Notes under the pieces: generated by a model
Seen by the model: only the letters and a program-made list of their open reading frames with translations
Database searches by the model: none
Told to the model about the DNA's origin: nothing
Part shown: piece by piece, positions 10,641 to 23,900 of the stretch
Layout of the letters: each line of letters starts with the position of its first letter
How positions within the stretch are numbered: position 1 is the stretch's first letter
Assembly (NCBI RefSeq): GCF_025370935.1
Contig: NC_133472.1
Coordinates: forward strand, 6,793,336 to 6,857,335
Direction: 5' to 3'
Length of the DNA stretch: 64,000 nt
Source of the DNA: Choristoneura fumiferana
Taxonomy: Eukaryota; Arthropoda; Insecta; Lepidoptera; Tortricidae
Position numbers and translations under genes: made by a program

Positions 10641-12345
10641 TGAAAAGGTCAAAATTTACATTTACATCAGTGTTGTTAGAAAGGTGCGCTTTGTTTTCAC
10701 ATATCCAGATATTAGTGGAGATGGTTATTCCCCCGATGGAAAACCAATCTATCCTTGCTGGTGCTGTTCCATCAGTGTCTCCCCTTGGCCCAGCTTGGTG
10801 TTGAAAAACTTGAAAACGAGACCATCTCATTGGGCAGCGTCCTTTCTACCCATGGAAAGGTCATCGATCTACTCGGTAACCATTAACTGCTCAAGGTTAG
10901 GCGCCGATTTTTGAACAATGTGATCCAAGAACAACAGAAACCCTCGCATGGAGGTTGAGTCTTGCTTTCACGATGTAAGTACCAAATTTTCAAGCTTCTA
11001 ATCTGTTCAGCTTTTTAAGCGTGAAAGAATTACAAATGAACAAACATATACTTACTTTAAAAAAATCACATTTATATTAATCCTAGTAATAAAAAATAAT
11101 CTTGTAAATTCATTTTGACCCACTTTTAGTGGTCGGATTGACTTGAAATTTAGTACACATATTTATGTGTGCCTAAGACCATGGAAATGTGTACATTCAG
11201 CAAATAATTATTTAAGAGGAAATTTGTATTCCATGCATATTCCCTATTAACACATCCATAAACCAACATTACACAGGTCACATTTTCACGGTTCACACGG
11301 CGAGTGAAACCGCTTGTCACTGCACTTTATAATTGTGGGTACTTTCTCACGAGCCCATACGAAACACACGATTTACGCGCCGCTTCAAAGCGACAAGGTT
11401 CCGATGTTTATCGCGATGGCAAAAAGTTGGAACCGTGTTGTAGCGATGTGTGCTCGATTAAGTGAAAATTAGACGACGATTGTGCTTTATAAAGTAAACT
11501 GTGATGTAATTAAAGTGAGGAATCTCCTATTCGCGGTTTAGGTGAGATTACGTTTTAATATCGTCTACTTAATGAATAATAGCTTGATGTTTGTGAACTT
11601 TTTTAATTTCTTGCGCTATGTTATTTTTTGTAAGTGTACCACTTTTTGTCTTAAAAAGGGTCTAGAATTGAATTTGTATTTTGTATGTTTGACTACTATT
11701 CTGTGCAATAAAATCGAACTTCTTTTGCATCTGTGTTATTCGAGAGTAGCTTTGTTTCATTCGTCTCTTTCGTTCTTACCAATACGCACGAATAGCATGA
11801 CATTATTTTGCCACTACAAAATACATACGACAAAGATCTTAAAATAACCATCGCTACCAGCTTTCAAATAAGCATCAAATCGGTCCACCAGTTTAAGAGC
11901 TACGGTGCCACAGACAGACACATAAAACTATAACGTCGAAAAAACGTGGCCAATAACGGAACTAACGCGGCTATCTTGTAAAATTTGTTGGTCCTGAAAC
12001 TCGCTGTTTGTATTTCATGTTTGCGATTTTGAATTTACATTTTGAGTTTAAAGCTCTCTAATGATTGTTGCACTATCTCTAGCATAAAGAATCAGTGATG
12101 TGATTAGCGAAAGAATGAAAAACAGGAGCTGATAATATAGGTAGCGACATCTAGTACAATGAGTCAAAAACTAAGTCTTCGCTAGTGCATCATAGATGAC
12201 TTTGAACAAAAGACTGTCTTAGCTACTCACCGCTAGATGTCAACACAATCTTGTAACAGTGAATGTTGCACACTTTCATCACGAAATTGAAATTGACATG
12301 CACACACGAACACGATACGATGTTTCGAGTACCGTACCGGTGTCA
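10641..12345. other. No confirmed gene; possible untranslated exon at 11340-11540
   Basis: 11340-11540 is less AT-rich than its surroundings and ends GCGGTTTAG followed by a donor-like GTGAGATT on the plus strand, so it could be a non-coding first exon. No start codon with a coding frame supports this. 11873-11935 repeats AAGAGCTACGGTGCCACAGA from 4530. 10690-10920 looks like old coding-type debris that I cannot place. Confidence 0.2.
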
Positions 12346-12466
12346 GTAGGGCTACTACGATATTCGAAGTTCGTATCGTACCGTCACTCTCACTCTCGTA
12401 TGAAATAATATTAGCGTCAGCGGGACGGTACGATACCAATTTCGTAGTAGCCCTACTGTTTATTAA
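12346..12466. repeat. Palindromic MITE, family P2, copy a
   Basis: AGGGCTACTACGATATTCGA and its complement at the two ends, with internal CTCACTCTCGTATGAAATAA. Copies b and c are at 18472-18602 and 27712-27842. Confidence 0.85.
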
Positions 12467-12558
12467 CGAGACAATGTTTCTCACGTGCATATTGGGCATT
12501 TCTTTGACATGTTTGACACACTTGATGTAATCGCGAACCGTGATTGTTGAGCCACTGG

Positions 12559-12782
12559 CAGTGGCGTAGCTACCAAGGGGCTAGGCGGGGCAGTGCCCCG
12601 GGGCCCTCAAGCTCAGGGGGCCCTCGAAATTCTGCTTTATAGCTGATGATAAAGTTGCTTAGCATTTTTAAAGTATTGTATATATATAATGATTTTACTT
12701 CAAAAAACCTACCAGTTTTGATAGCAGTGGGCCCCATTTTTTTATTTGCCCCAGGGCCCTAGGTTACCTAGCTACGCCACTG
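12559..12782. mobile_element. hAT-type MITE with perfect 8-bp target-site duplication
   Basis: Termini are CAGTGGCGTAGCTA and its complement TAGCTACGCCACTG. The identical octamer GCCACTGG flanks it at 12551-12558 and 12783-12790. A CAGTGGCG start and an 8-bp duplication are typical of hAT transposons. The interior has no transposase. Confidence 0.9.
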
Positions 12783-13312
12783 GCCACTGGCCACTATTCA
12801 TATTCTCGTAGTAAATATGGTCACTAATAAAAATAAAATAAACTAGAATAGCATTTAACGGCGAAATTACGCACAGCGGCTAGTGGCTTAACAATCAAGG
12901 TTCGCGACTATACCTCGTGTTCAATTTTAGTCAAAATAAAAGTGCATGCCATATCGAGACGAGTTTCAGCTCCGTTTTGGTAATCGGGTTTTTGTTTCTA
13001 ATTTGCCAAAGATAGAGGCGCCCGTAACTTCAAAACGACGAATTTCTAACACACCTCTTTTTGTGGCAGAGATTAAAAAGTATTATATACATTCCGTTGT
13101 GCCGCAGACAAGTAACCATAAGTTTTATGAGTAATCTGGTGTCCCAACGGAGCATTTTGCGATTGTTGATTTACCTATGTGGTTACGATTATACAATATC
13201 TCAACTTTAGCTTTAAAAAAAACATCAAATTCGGTCAGTGGCAGACGAGAAAATGATACCATTTTTGTCAAAAAACAACCTCTTTCCACTAAAGCATAGG
13301 TGTAGTCATCTG

Positions 13313-13440
13313 CATTATAATATCTACCACAGCGGAGCGCGCAAAAATATCTGACACGTCTTACCGGCCCTAGAATTAAAGCCGTATCACGTATTTATTT
13401 ACGCACGAGTTGTTGTGTCAGATATTGGTGCTAGTGTCTG
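13313..13440. repeat. Palindromic MITE, family P3, copy a
   Basis: Shares ATCTACCACAGCGGAGCG and GTCAGATATTGGTGCTAG with 51476-51609 and 61564-61670. The ends here are decayed. Confidence 0.75.
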
Positions 13441-14341
13441 TCCAGTTCTCCGTTCCGTCGTGGGTAACAAGGTGATACAATACAAAAACGGTAAATATTT
13501 ATCAAATATTTTATTTCCTTTAATGACATACTAAAACAACACTTGTGAATACAGCTCACTCTAATGCTTTCGTTACTTAAATGCTCTTGCATTCGTACTA
13601 ATAGTTTTGACATAAAATTAGGGCCGGGCCAGACGTGCGCGGAACGCTTTTATTTTTTTTAAATTACATCCTTGCTTTTTAAAGCTACAGGCACATTCCT
13701 GTTGCGAGTGACTGAAAAGTAACGCACAGAACATGAGAATGAATATTTTATGACTGAATTACTTTGTTACTATTTTTTTAAAACGCCAAACATAATATTA
13801 CTGTAGCCACAATGAACTAGCGCTCACGCAAATGTAAAATAATTAAAAAACAAATAAATATTCATAATATCGATAGAGATCACAGAATACTTCAGAAATG
13901 GCAGTATAAAACAATATTGAAAATATTATAAAAATCATAAGACTGAATTATCTAGGTACAAAGAACATTTTTTATAACGTGTGATTTTTGATTCTATGGC
14001 GACTTCAATTTTGCCGTTATTCTTGCACAGTATCTCAATTTCGCGGCAATAATTCAAGAGGCTTTATTAAATTTAATAATGTCTTTTTACACACTAGTGC
14101 ATTGCAAACGCTCAGTATCAGGCATGTTACGACAATACGCTATTACTCCGCTAATCGGCGACGCATCACTAATTACGTAAGCTCGTGTGGATTTGTACAC
14201 TGTTATTAAAATGTATAAATAATAATACTATTAAAGTAACGTCAAATCACCCTATGAACTATGAATAACATTTTTCATCTATTTCATACAACCCTCGGAA
14301 GTACCCGCATACCTTCTCCTGTACCTGTTCTTGCGTTCAGT
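13441..14341. other. No gene seen
   Basis: AT-rich. Short frames lack composition or motifs of a real protein, and no clear inverted repeat was seen. Confidence 0.5.
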
Positions 14342-14478
14342 ACCGTCTACTACGAAAAGATCGATACGGCCAAAGTTACAAGAATATGTATACACGACTT
14401 TATTGACTTAACACGAAGGTCGTGTATACATGTTTTTGTAACTGACCGTATCGATATCTTTGTATTTAGTTGACTGTA
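14342..14478. repeat. Palindromic repeat
   Basis: GATCGATACGGCCAAAGTTA and AATATGTATACACGACTT on the left arm face their complements at about 14418-14463. Confidence 0.75.
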
Positions 14479-14741
14479 CAAACGTAGATAATACCCCTTC
14501 CCCATTGTATTTTCTCGGTATCTTTCAGACTCTTGTATTCAAATTCCTCGCTAGCGCAGGAGTTCTAGAATATTCTTTTCTAAGAATATTTCATGTCTCT
14601 AATGTGAAATGATCAAGGATTTTCATAAGGTGATCGGACCTTACGCTCTCACTTTTTTTTGTTTACATGGTGTTTGGTGTTAGTGGTCTACCGGAGGCAC
14701 CGGAGCTAACTTTACAAATAAAAAATACTCTCGCAGAACAA

Positions 14742-14905
14742 TCTGTGTACCATCAGCCAAATAAAGTTGATAATCGTTTGCATGTCATAAAGCAATAATG
14801 CTAATAGACGTGTCTGTCAACTTGAAAGTTCGACTTTAGCGACATAATTATTTGATAGGAACTTGTTTAAAAATTGATAGACCATTTATTTGGCTGATGG
14901 TACCA
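14742..14905. repeat. TIR-bounded MITE
   Basis: Terminal inverted repeat GTACCATCAGCCAAATAAA at the left and its complement TTTATTTGGCTGATGGTACC at the right. The interior has no ORF. Confidence 0.8.
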
Positions 14906-17680
14906 GATAGTGGAGACTAATGGGTTTTTGAAAGGCTTTAGCGATTATCGTTATTGGATGGAATTTTTTTATATATCATTTTCTCTTTCTGACTTCTAAT
15001 TATTTAATTTTGTATGACTAAAGCTAAAGAATAACAGAAAGTAAAACGCTGCATCGATCAAAAAATAAACTATTGAACAGCCGTGCGCGCAGATTTATTA
15101 CCAAGCGGTTACAGACCTTACATTTCGATACAATATAATCTAAAACCTAACTCTAACATTAGGATGATCGTTAAATTATTCGATAGATGTCGCTACTAAA
15201 CTTTTCCACCAATCACAGACGAATAATCTGTTGCAATGCAACGACATCTATTGGCGACTGGTAACATCCTACTTGTATTCTTTGATACTAAATATAATTT
15301 TGAGTTATACAAAAACTTATAATATAAAAAAGACTTGTCTGCAATTGTTTTTCTTACTATTCAAAAAACAATACACATAACATAATTTTTAAAAAGCTCG
15401 TATCAATGTAATAAAAGAAATATAAACTACACGCTGTAAGGTAGGGAACTTATCAATTTTGAGATACGATCTTTTTTCGTGACATATTTTAATCCTAAAT
15501 TTAAATCATTTTAAAATCAAGCAAATTATTAATATCAAATTGATTGAATGGAATAAAAATATTGTGCATAAATAAAAATAAAATAAAAATCAAGACATCA
15601 ACATTGAAATTTAAATTGACAAACATAAATTATTACTTTAGGTCCCTATCTTTTTTTCATTTAGTTATAATTATTATAATCCAATTTCACGGAATCTATA
15701 AACCGTTATTTGAATACAAATTTAAATCTTAACAACTAGACACATAATATTTTCATACGAATACATATAATATGGCAGATACATACGCTGCCACTAAAGT
15801 TTTTTAGACAAAATTAAATAATGAGACAAAATAAACAAAATATATTTTGTCATAATCATCATATTTAGTGTAAATAGAATTAAATTAAAATAAAATTAAC
15901 ATTAATAAAGAAGAAATAAGTTACAACGACACCACTCATGAGAATAATAAGTAATACCAAAGCACAGAAGGGACACTCCTTTTAAGAATCGCTGTAATAT
16001 CAAAATATGCTTGACAGTTGTAGTGCTGTGTCCACTACCCTTAGAATGAGGGCTTTCCGACAGGTACGGCCGTTAAATGGCGTTAGTATCATGAAGTGAG
16101 TTGACACTTGTGTCACTTTAGGAATTTGTTTAAAACTAATCTCAAGCAAGGTTGTAACGTCAAACGGGCACAGGCTGTCTTAATGGCCCCATGTGACGAT
16201 ATTTTGTTTGTCAGAAGCCCCAATTCCTTCAAAGCGTCACGTATTATTACTCATTACTCTCATGTAAACATTCTTACACAGAAGTCCATCCTAAATACCT
16301 ATCCACAGTCATATCTGTGCAATACCTTAACCCTTTCTAACCCCCAAAGGCACTCGTTGCTATGGCGACCAAAATAAATGGCCACACGAATTGCTTTTTG
16401 TTCAAAAAATCTGTCATTTCCTTCCTTTTTGTTACGTGTGAAAGAAAATGTAGTGACGCTCTTCTGATGGCCAGAGTATACAGGGGTACCAGATTTAAAA
16501 AAAAAATCAAAACAAGTTTCTTTAGCAATATTTTGATGTAATTTGTCCCAAGGTATTATTATTATTAATAATGCTAACTGACGTTATAAAACGCGAACTG
16601 GCGAGAGTTCTCATCTTTATAAGTATCTCACGTTATAAGTACCTAAGTCGTTTCTCCATTAATATATCTCTAGCTCTTAATGTTAGACTAAATATACCAT
16701 AGATACCACCAGAACCATCAGAAGAGTTTTCATTCACAAACTACATAGAACAAATAAACAGTTCTTTCGAGCTACCTTTCTTGGGGTAAAACCTTTTATT
16801 AAACCTCACTTAATCTTTGCTATCTTATCATTCAACGGTCATATAGTAAAATAATTATTACAAGGGGTTTACAGCGAAAACTAGGCGTAAGTAACGAACG
16901 TGAATTCAGTCTCTTTCTTATCCATTTCCTACCAGCCGAGTAAAAAAGAGACGCAGAAAGGATTAATACAAATTCGCTAATCACATAGTAACCTTGAAAT
17001 GTTCAAATTAAGTATTAATAATATTCTAATACATATGATTAATAATTGTAACTGGCTAATGTCTGTACACAGGAGAAATTTAAGAAAACTTCATATAAAG
17101 GTCTTTACACTGGCATTAAGTTTGAATTCCTTTAGATAAAAATTTTTACACGCTTTCAAAATATGTAATTACCTTGGTAAAATTAGCAGTTGTTTTCGTT
17201 AGAATAGGAATATACTGACCACAGACAATTAAAAAAAAATTTTTTTTACTTTAAAAAAAAAATCATTTTAGTCATGTCCATATTATTGCGAACAATGACT
17301 CCCGGTCTCCCTGATAGATTAGCGTCAAATCGAATTATAAGTTTATTTTTTACTATTTCATATTTACTGACAATGGCCAGTTACAATAATATTATATGTA
17401 GTATAGATACCTAGATAGATATAATATATCAACAACGTTTTATTGTAATACAATGACTAGGACTAGGTTATGTGCACATTTAGATATCCGATACATTGTC
17501 TAAGCACACCTTAACGTTTATAACATATAAATTTTATAATTCGCCAGCATCGTCATCCTGTTTCAGTACAGTCAGACGTCGAAATTGGTGAGCGGATTTG
17601 GTGTTAAATAACATACACATACGACTGTACTATGCGTTAGAAATAAGATTAGGACAATCATGTGTTAGCTGTGTAATTGA
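14906..17680. other. No gene seen
   Basis: Strongly AT-rich. At 16060-16110 TTAAATGGCGTTAGTATCAT is a relic of the arm of the 28320-29025 family. I found no exons, RNA genes or well-preserved repeats in the remainder. Confidence 0.45.
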
Positions 17681-18150
17681 AGAGCGTTTATACCAGCTGA
17701 GCTGGCAACGTTGCATTTTTGTTAGTTTTTCTCGATTATTCCATAAAAATTGAATGAAAACTAACCCTTTACGACTAGCTTTAAAAATATTCATTGTCAG
17801 GTATGTATTCGATAGCTGCTTTTCATTCTGTGGTAGTATGCTCAAATAAATGGGGCCTTATAAACGGTTAATAATGTTGTCTGGTAGAACACTTCTTAAT
17901 ATATACGTTAATGTGTCTACTCCAATAATTATTCGCCATAGACTTTTATTTTATTTAAAAACCGGTCATAAACATTAACTCGTTTTTAAGGAATATAAAA
18001 ATCTATCACGAATAATTATTGGAGTAAACACATTAAGAAGTGTTCTATCAGGCAACATTATTAATTTCCATTCAATTTTTATGGAATAATCGAGAAAAAC
18101 TAACAAGAATGCAACGTTGCCAGCTCAGCAGGTATAAACGCTCTTAAATG
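17681..18150. repeat. Large imperfect palindrome
   Basis: The left arm AGAGCGTTTATACCAGCTGA with GCAACGTTGCATTTTTGTTA faces its complement at 18065-18150. A second pair (GAACACTTCTTAAT and complement, CCAATAATTATTCG and complement) lies inside. About 110 bp at 17757-17868 has no partner, so one arm carries an indel. Confidence 0.75.
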
Positions 18151-18471
18151 AAAAATGATGTCTAATTAAAAAAAAAAAAACAAATATATCTCCACATATA
18201 TTTGCTATAATTCCTGTGCCAACTCGCATAGTTTGAACGGCGCACGTGTTAATTTCACAAAATTAATGCACGCTCAAAATAAAGTTCAATGCTAAAAGAA
18301 CGGTCGAATAAAATGTTAGAAAATTGGTACAACCTGGCAATACTTGTTATAAGCAAACCCAGTCTTAATGTTATTTGAAACGCACTGTATTGCCAAATCA
18401 AGAAGACGCCTGGTCGTTCTGATCTGTCGCCCGCGGCCTCTCAACGTTGTATCGTGAATATTCGGGACTGG

Positions 18472-18602
18472 GGGCTACTACGAAATTCTAAAATCGAAAT
18501 TCGTATCGTACTGTCCCTCTCACTCTCGTATTAAATAATATAAGCGTCAGAGGAACGGTAAGATACGAAGTTCGAATTTTGCACTTCGTTGATAGGGCCA
18601 GT
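18472..18602. repeat. Palindromic MITE, family P2, copy b
   Basis: GGGGGCTACTACGAAATTCT, CTCTCACTCTCGTATTAAAT and a decayed right arm ending TAGGGCC. Confidence 0.8.
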
Positions 18603-18671
18603 CCTTAATGTTCACGAACAAAGCATTATGACGCCGCGGGTAGCGAGTAAGAATGACCAGTGCCCTATTTC

Positions 18672-18768
18672 AGGAAGCTACAAGTTACAATTTACAAGCG
18701 GTAGTCTTTGTTTAACAGTATGCATTGAAAAGAGACTACCGCTTGTAATTTGTAGCTTCTGAGCCACA
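18672..18768. repeat. Hairpin repeat
   Basis: AGGAAGCTACAAGTTACAAT plus GCGGTAGTCT faces AGACTACCGCTTGTAATTTG plus TAGCTTC. A looser inverted pair continues to 18890. Confidence 0.65.
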
Positions 18769-18890
18769 GGCCCCTTTTATCACAAAAGTTACAAGTGCTA
18801 CAATTCTACATAATTGCCACTTTTTTGTACAAGAAACTTACAAACATGTACTTGCAACTTTTGCGGCCTGAGCGTAAAAGGGCTTCGCAG

Positions 18891-20217
18891 ACCATTCTGA
18901 GCTTCATAACCGCTCATCCACTTCTGCTAACCTTACCACGAGTTAGTTGAAGTTACTGGCGATACTTCGCAATGTTACACAACGGGCTGTGATTAAAATG
19001 CATCGCCTTGAAAGTAAGTTCTAAATATAACATTACAATAGGACATAGATCAGCCAATTATTAATGTTGCGCTTAGAATCCGCATCAAGACTGAATACAT
19101 TTAACATCATGTGACGACGGCAACGAGGCATGTGGGAGTCAACGTGGTCTCTAACCAGATAAATCTAAATAAATAGACAATAAAAATGGATATAAATTCT
19201 TCTGTTAACGCGTGTCGCCTCTATATCACTATATAAAATGTATTCTGTGACGTTAGTACTGAGCTTCTTCTTCTTCTTCTCTTTTAAAATATGGCTTTTC
19301 TATCCTAATTAATAGGACAATTTCGCCAGTGTCAAAGTACTCTCTTTGAGAGGGACGTTGTACGGTGATTGTAGTTTTTGCAACTTGATAGTAAAATTCC
19401 AGAAACCACGTGGAGACAACTTGCGCATTAAAAAATGACAGACACGAGAGCAATACAGAGTTTTGTGATCACTGTTCACTGTTAAGGTTAATCGCCGCAT
19501 AAAACACTATCAAAATTATACTTCAACTAGCCAAAGAAACAGAAATAGCAAATTTAGATATTGTCTACATCCGCCATGTTCGAATGCTACAAATCGAATC
19601 TCTAGTACTGAGCTACGATTCACACCTTGCTGTGATGCGTTTTAGGACAGGTCGTACTTTGACATTGACATGGACCAACGTAGAGGTATCTGGCTCCGTT
19701 ATAATGTAGCCGAACTAATGGATCAAGTAACGGCTGTCATCTAAAGTCGAGGATTATTTGTAGAAAAAATTACAACACAAACACTTCTGGCGGCTCACCG
19801 ACAGGGATATGGACACGCGATTTTGGAACTTTTATTGTCTATTCATTTGAATTTCTGTGACTACAAGGTCAGTGTCAAAAGTAACTGAGCCTATTATGTG
19901 TTTGTCGTACGTCTATGCGTTAGTGTAAAATACGAGTGCGGTTAATTTGCGACTCATAATTGCCGACCCGGATTGAATGAATAATAAACCTGGTAATTCG
20001 TACTCTTATATAGGACAAATTATTGGAGAACATGTATTATCAGGTCGTGCATTCTGGGTCGATAAATAAGCGGTCATACATTAACCGCACCATCAAATAC
20101 TATACAACAGCTTGTTGCCGATACCCGCCGCTAGAGGCGCTGCCGAGTCGCCTATAGTAATTGAGAGTAAGTGCAAACGCGTTCATGTTTTGCTGTACTT
20201 AGGTACAATACAATACA
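18891..20217. other. No gene seen
   Basis: No exon-like segment or clear repeat. A CTTCTTCTTCTTCT tract lies near 19264. Confidence 0.45.
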
Positions 20218-20290
20218 AATATTCTTTATTGCATACCACAAATCAGTACAAAAAAACTTATAATATAAACGCTTAGGTACATTATAGGTT
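20218..20290 (-). mobile_element. LINE 3'-end fragment
   Basis: In minus orientation it reads TTATGCAATAAAGAATATTT-like sequence and ends in ATTGTATTG repeats, a form common at lepidopteran non-LTR 3' ends. It lies about 480 bp beyond the stop codon of the RabGAP gene. Confidence 0.5.
20226..20231 (-). terminator. Candidate poly(A) signal AATAAA for the RabGAP transcript
   Basis: This is the first AATAAA or ATTAAA hexamer I find on the minus strand after the stop at 20707, 476 nt downstream. It lies inside a LINE-derived tail. No transcript evidence is available. Confidence 0.4.
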
Positions 20291-20706
20291 CTGAATTTAG
20301 TATTTTTCACATTGACACACTATATAACCACATTGCCGTGCACGTTTAAAAACAACCCAACTTTACAGTTACTAAGAACCCAGCTACATTTTTTTAAAAC
20401 ACTATGTCGCCTACGATGTTAGGTATCAACCAGTCATCCGACTACACGTGTCAAAACAATGCTGCAATAACATATTCATTAGGATAGAAATAAATAAATA
20501 GTGAAGAAAAAAAAAACTATGCGAACTCAACATGGAATGGAGTCGAAAGTTTTTTTTTACTATCATGCTAAAACCATCGAAAACATTTTTTTTTAAATAG
20601 AAATCGCCTCAAAAAGTACCAGAGAACAAATTTAAAATAATTAAAAACAAAAGACGAATAGACGAGTCGTATTAATTTTACACCAGCCGGTACGCCCATG
20701 AAAAAA

Positions 20707-20927
20707 CTAAGTAGCGAGATCGTTACCAAGCTGGGCTTCGGTGCCGTCGACCCATCGGGATGTTTTCGATGGCGGTGCCGCGGCGGTGTCCACTGTCGAC
20801 TTGCTAGACGTCAAGCTCGACCGGTAGTGTGCGTAGTTTTGCGCTTCTTCCTTCCTGCGGGCCAGGAGGTCCAGGTTGTAGGGGTCAGAGACGCGTCGGT
20901 CCACGCTCGCTTGAGCTAGAAAGGGAC
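20707..20927 (-). CDS. RABGAP1: RabGAP exon 15, C-terminal, with stop
   Basis: Acceptor AATACAG before GTCCC; 221 nt; in phase with exon 14 and ending GCTACTTAG. Encodes fragment residues 566-637, a polar, basic and Ser-rich tail (DPYNLDLLARRKEEAQNYAH, SSLTSSKSTVD) with no named domain. No fold is apparent. Confidence 0.85.
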
Positions 20928-23900
20928 CTGTATTTAGTAAAAGAATCATGGTAGACCGGTGGCGGATGCAGAATTGTCGTTTCAGGTTACCCCGATTAAC
21001 ATCAAAAATTAGTGTAGTACATAGAGAGAAAAGTTAAAACACCCGAAATCGAAAGTATATGAATTATATATATAAAGAATTTTTTAAAACCGTAAAGATT
21101 TTCGGGGTAGGGTTTGATACTGCATCTCCTGGTTATACTCAAGTAATAAAAAAAATCGAAAGTAAAAAAAGTAAAGTAGTACAAGTCAATTCACAAGAGC
21201 TGGCACGAATGGATTGAACGAAAGTAATGTCACTTAGACATTTTTGTAGGGAAATGACAGATACATGACATTTTCACATTTGTGTGAATGTATTCAAAAG
21301 GTACTTTCATTCACTCACTCCATTCATGCCAGCTCTTGTAAATCGTCCTTTTAAAACAAATAAATCATACATAAGTATAAAATAAATGTATATAAATATT
21401 TCGAGTTTTTTTTTAACTAATAGCGACTCCATGCTTTTTAGAACCAAGGCGTGCTACCAAAAACATGCTGGCAGTTTGTCGTTAGTACCTTGGCCATGTG
21501 TGCCGGTGAGCGAGCCCTGTCTGCGGAGCTGCACCGGCGCGGGCGCCTCCGACGGTAAGTAGGTCTGGAAGGAGGGACGATTCTGTGTCGCCTCCATTAT
21601 GGATCCTGGAACGAAATGTTCACACTGTAGTGCAATGACACCACAAATCGATTATTAAAGTGATTTATTCTGCTTTACTTAGCCGAGGTTCGTATCAATG
21701 AACAAATCTTTTCCTTGCAAGATGGCCAAGTCTGTACAGTAGCCATCAGATAGGCACTTCGGAGCGAGGTGGTCAAAAATAAAGGAACATTTACTCTATT
21801 GTAAAGGTATTAGAGTTGTTCCGATATTTTTGATCCTCCCCCTCCGAAAATCTGATGGCGACAGTACAGTCAGATGACTGCTTTAATATCCTGACAAGTC
21901 CTACCGGCTCTAGAAATAGATTCGTATTAAAAATTTATGCAGATAATAAGCTGTATTTCACTCCCACATGAATTCGATTGAACTCCCCTGTAAACGTTTC
22001 CATACATTGATCGATGTTCAAAGTGTACCGCGTCGTAGGCGAGACTGCATTTTGGGCCGGCACACATATAGCGAAGAGCAACGCAGACACTTTTTCACTG
22101 CCAAAAAAACCTCGCTGTTGCACGGGTTGAAATCAGATCGAAATTTAAATAATCTCCGCAAGCGTCGCTTGAGCATCGAAGCGACATGGGCGTGCGCATT
22201 CTCGTAAAGTACGATTCCCACTGATTCGTAACTATTACAATTAAAGTCAAGTCATTTATATTCATATTTGTATTTTACTTTTAAACTTCATTAAAAATCC
22301 TATATCCGTAACCGTAACCGGTATTATGTTTGACATACATATATCCGTATCCATATCTAGATCCGAAATTTTATATCCATAACATCCCTGCTCTGGATCT
22401 ACTGGTTGCCTGCGACCAGAGCGAGTAGGTGAATTCGAAGACACGCAACAGAAGCCGAACGAAGCCTATCGGAGGCGACGGCAGCCGAACACAGCCGTCG
22501 GAATGCGCGAGGAGTCGACCGGCCACAAGCGGTGTAAATTCCATTCAAATATGTAACGTTAGTACGGCGCAGACGTTCTAAAATCCTTTGGCATCTGGTA
22601 AATTGCGCTAGGACGCCGTCTGGCCCGATGCGCTCAGTGGGAATCGTACTTAACCTTTTGGACGCCAACGACTTATATATATTCGTCCATTACTTCAGTG
22701 CAAAAGCAACCTTCGTCCAATTGTGTTAAGGTTCAATTTTAGGCATGGCAATATAGAAGCCTGGCGTATGGGTGATGTCTTTTGTATTTGACGTGGCGGC
22801 GAAAAGGTTAACTCGCAGGCATACGCTTCGCTATATGTGCGCCGGCCCTTTGGATCAAAAACTCCGATGAAAAACATTGAAATGGTTGTTCCATCAAACA
22901 AACCCAATAATCTCCTGAATTAGGTAGCTTCTGGATTATAAAAATATACTATTTAGTCCGTCAGTAAAGCGAGTTCAAAGTTGGGGAGTGGGGACCTGTG
23001 ACGTCACCCGCAACTTTAACTGGCTACACCTTCGTTATTTTTCGGTTAATTGACAAAAGGAAAGATACGCTTCTAATATTTTGTGATAATCTACAGTATT
23101 TTTTTTTAAATAGCCTATACAGTGTCCCACTGCTGGGCAAAGGCCTCCCCTTTCCCCTTCCACTCGTCAAAATTCGGCAAAATGTTGCCAGTCCGGCTGG
23201 AATCGCACTTAATCGTCCCGCCACCTTCTTTTAGGCAACTTATATATATTTTTTTTATATATTAGACTATTATTATAAATGTTCTAATCAGATTCTTAAT
23301 TGTCAAACTCATATAAGAATCGCATAAGAGACTGACAATATTTTTTGCACTACATTTTACAATCCATAAACGTAACGAGAAGTAGTTCTGGATCTACTAT
23401 TTCATTCATATATTCAGAAATCGCTCCGTTGCTTATACGATTCTTATTAGAATTTGTTACATTTATAATGCCTTCTCTCGTTACTTATTGGGACTATGCC
23501 ATCGTTGTATCATTTTCATTGTAATATAACTCTTGTCGTAAATGAATAAGTTTAAATTTGACTTTATGGTATCGTAAGGGCAGTGGAGTGCGTTTTAACA
23601 ACCTTTATATTATATATTGTTATTTTTAGTTTTATGTTGTAAATATCTGGATGTTTTATAATAACTCTGACAAGTGAATTGGGCACCTTTGTTCCTGGTT
23701 TGACGCGGGGCTGTTTATTTGAATGACTTTTTGTATTTATCTGAGCCTATAGTCACTCATAAAACATTAATTGATCTTATGTATCTCTTTATGCAGAAAT
23801 TATATCGTACTATAACCACTATAAGCTAGCTAGCGAGATATCTAGCTACTATAGCTATACTATATCTAGTTAAATTGACTGATCAAGGAATCTTATAGGA

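Noticed and set aside
11542..11847. 101-codon hydrophobic frame on the plus strand
   Set aside because: AT-rich, Phe/Leu/Cys-biased composition typical of random AT-rich sequence; no motif.
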